From: Cruorifilaria tuberocauda
Lineage: Eukaryota > Nematoda > Chromadorea > Rhabditida > Onchocercidae
Length of the DNA: 64,000 nt
NCBI GenBank assembly: GCA_013365365.1
Contig: JABVXU010000157.1
Coordinates: forward strand, 47,991-111,990
Direction: 5' to 3'
Shown here: positions 62,687 through 64,000 of the stretch, one piece after another
How positions within the stretch are numbered: the first letter of the stretch is position 1
Layout of the letters: each line of letters opens with the position of its first letter
Notes under the pieces: generated by a model
What the model was told of the DNA's origin: nothing
Databases searched by the model: none
What the model saw: only the letters and a program-made list of their open reading frames with translations
Position numbers and translations under genes: made by a program

Positions 62687-64000
62687 ATACAATCAATAAG
62701 TCAATCAATAAATCGATAACTGCAGACAATAAATCAATGAATAGAAATTCGACGATTGATATGATGAAATCTTAAAACTTTGGAAATCAATGAATCAATA
62801 CATTCTATCTTTTCTCACTCAATCTTTTAACTTTTACTCTTTTCCGGATTTGCAGTAAATTTTATACTTTCCGATAAGGAAAAGTGATATTTTCTAGGCA
62901 AAAAAGTACACTTAGCATTTAGAACTGAAATGAAAGCAAGGAAAATTAGTCCTTTGTATTCATTTTTCCAAAAAAAAAATCGTTTTTTTTTTGTTTTTTG
63001 GAAATCATCGTCCTCTTTCTCAGTTAGTTTATTATTTCGATTAGTTGAAACAGTTGTCAATCAGCCTGAAGGCAAATTGAGAAGTATACTTTTTCATATT
63101 CTAGGCTCTTTTATATTTTAGGCTCTTAAAATGTGTCAACAAATTTTTAATTCTTACAAATGGAATTGAAATATTAACATTAAAGGAATGGGTTAATAGT
63201 TTTTTTTTTTTGCTCGTTTAAACTTTTAGCAAACTTAATTTTTTGTTGTTTGTTTTTTCCTAAATAGTACATTACTTTTTATATTATATATGTAGTATAC
63301 CGTATATAATATATTATTTTACAAAGTAATACATATTACTTTATTTATAATTCCTGTTGATCTCTTAAATTGATTACTTTTATTGAATTTAAAATTTTGA
63401 ATTTAAAATGTAAAAGTAAATAAAAATTTTCGTTAGTCATTCATTTTAAATTTAACATTTTAATTTGAAAGTTTATTAGCCGTTTTTTCTTTTTGAATTG
63501 AAAATTTTGATGCAATGCTTTTCGTTAGCTCTTTTTTCACAGTTTAATGGAAATGAAAATTTTGGTTCTTTTTTTTTAAATGATAATTTTGCAGGAGTTG
63601 TAAAAATTATTATTTTCTTTTGATCAGCATGAAGAGAATTTGATATTGAAGTAGCTATTTCAAACATTTAAATGAATGATTGGCTCAATTCGATTGAAGA
63701 ATAAAATATCTGTTGGAAAAGTTTTTCGTTCCTATCACTATCAGAAAACTCGTTTAACATTTCTTTTAATTTTTTATTATTGTAAAATAATAATAAGCTA
63801 AACTAAGAAGCCATAGGTCAGGTATAAAAATGAATGCTTTAATTTTTATCCAACTTTCCTTGAAAGTTTTTCCCTACAGACAATTTAATCAAAAAATAAT
63901 TTTCTCGTACAATTCATTTGCTCTCATTTTTTTCACCTTAATTAAAACTAATACCTTTCTTTTGCTCATACAATAAAACATAAATATAAATACAAATATA

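Larger units (their letters stand above)
54171..64000. other. 10-kb region without recognisable genes
   Basis: Extremely AT-rich with long A and T runs. Contains the tandem repeats listed separately (55.2, 55.8, 56.3, 58.0, 58.3, 59.4, 61.6 and 62.4 kb). I could not place any splice-bounded exon, tRNA or transposon. More 5' regulatory sequence of the HEAT-like gene may lie at its left edge. Confidence 0.5.

Overview
The window looks like nuclear DNA of a nematode, most likely a filarial parasite (Onchocercidae). It is very AT-rich. Genes are split into many short exons (about 50-400 bp) with introns mostly of 100-700 bp, acceptors are typically TTTTCAG or TTTTAG, and the protein-coding genes are metazoan. 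Species cannot be fixed from the sequence alone. All gene models below were built by hand: each exon was placed by its splice sites and checked so that reading phase carries across the junctions.

Layout: 1.9-9.7 kb, minus strand, an 18-exon Dispatched-family RND transporter (CHE-14/PTD-2 type). 10.75 kb, tRNA-Ala(TGC). 14.6-16.9 kb, minus strand, a TatD-family deoxyribonuclease. 17.8-24.2 kb, plus strand, divergent from TatD, a LisH-domain nuclear-type protein with NPAT-like organisation. 25.8-28.4 kb, plus strand, a mitochondrial-type HflX GTPase (GTPBP6). 29.0-31.0 kb, plus strand, the small CxxC zinc protein CZIB. 34.9-38.6 kb, minus strand, the zinc-finger factor EGL-46/INSM1. 41.45 kb, tRNA-Asp(GTC), followed 186 bp away by a decayed copy. 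46.1-47.0 and 48.9-50.6 kb, plus strand, two tandem, strongly diverged Ly6/uPAR-type secreted or surface cysteine-rich proteins. 53.4-54.2 kb, minus strand, the first two exons of an unidentified HEAT/TOG-like gene. 54-64 kb has no recognisable gene but several tandem repeats, including a 21-bp minisatellite that encodes a heptad.

The genes do not form one pathway. The dense part (14-31 kb) is a run of housekeeping genes: DNA/histone-type nuclear functions, mitochondrial ribosome GTPase, zinc protein. The regulatory gene egl-46 sits in wide non-coding flanks, as is usual for neuronal transcription factors, and the Ly6 pair is the most lineage-specific content.

Most starts have a TTTCAG/TTTTAG acceptor a few bases upstream of the ATG, as expected for spliced-leader trans-splicing. 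Three introns lack a GT donor (two GC, one AT). I found no evidence for an undescribed multi-gene system. The most useful leads are the non-canonical introns, the Ly6 pair, an intronic stem-loop at 54.0 kb, the heptad minisatellite and the orphan HEAT-like gene.
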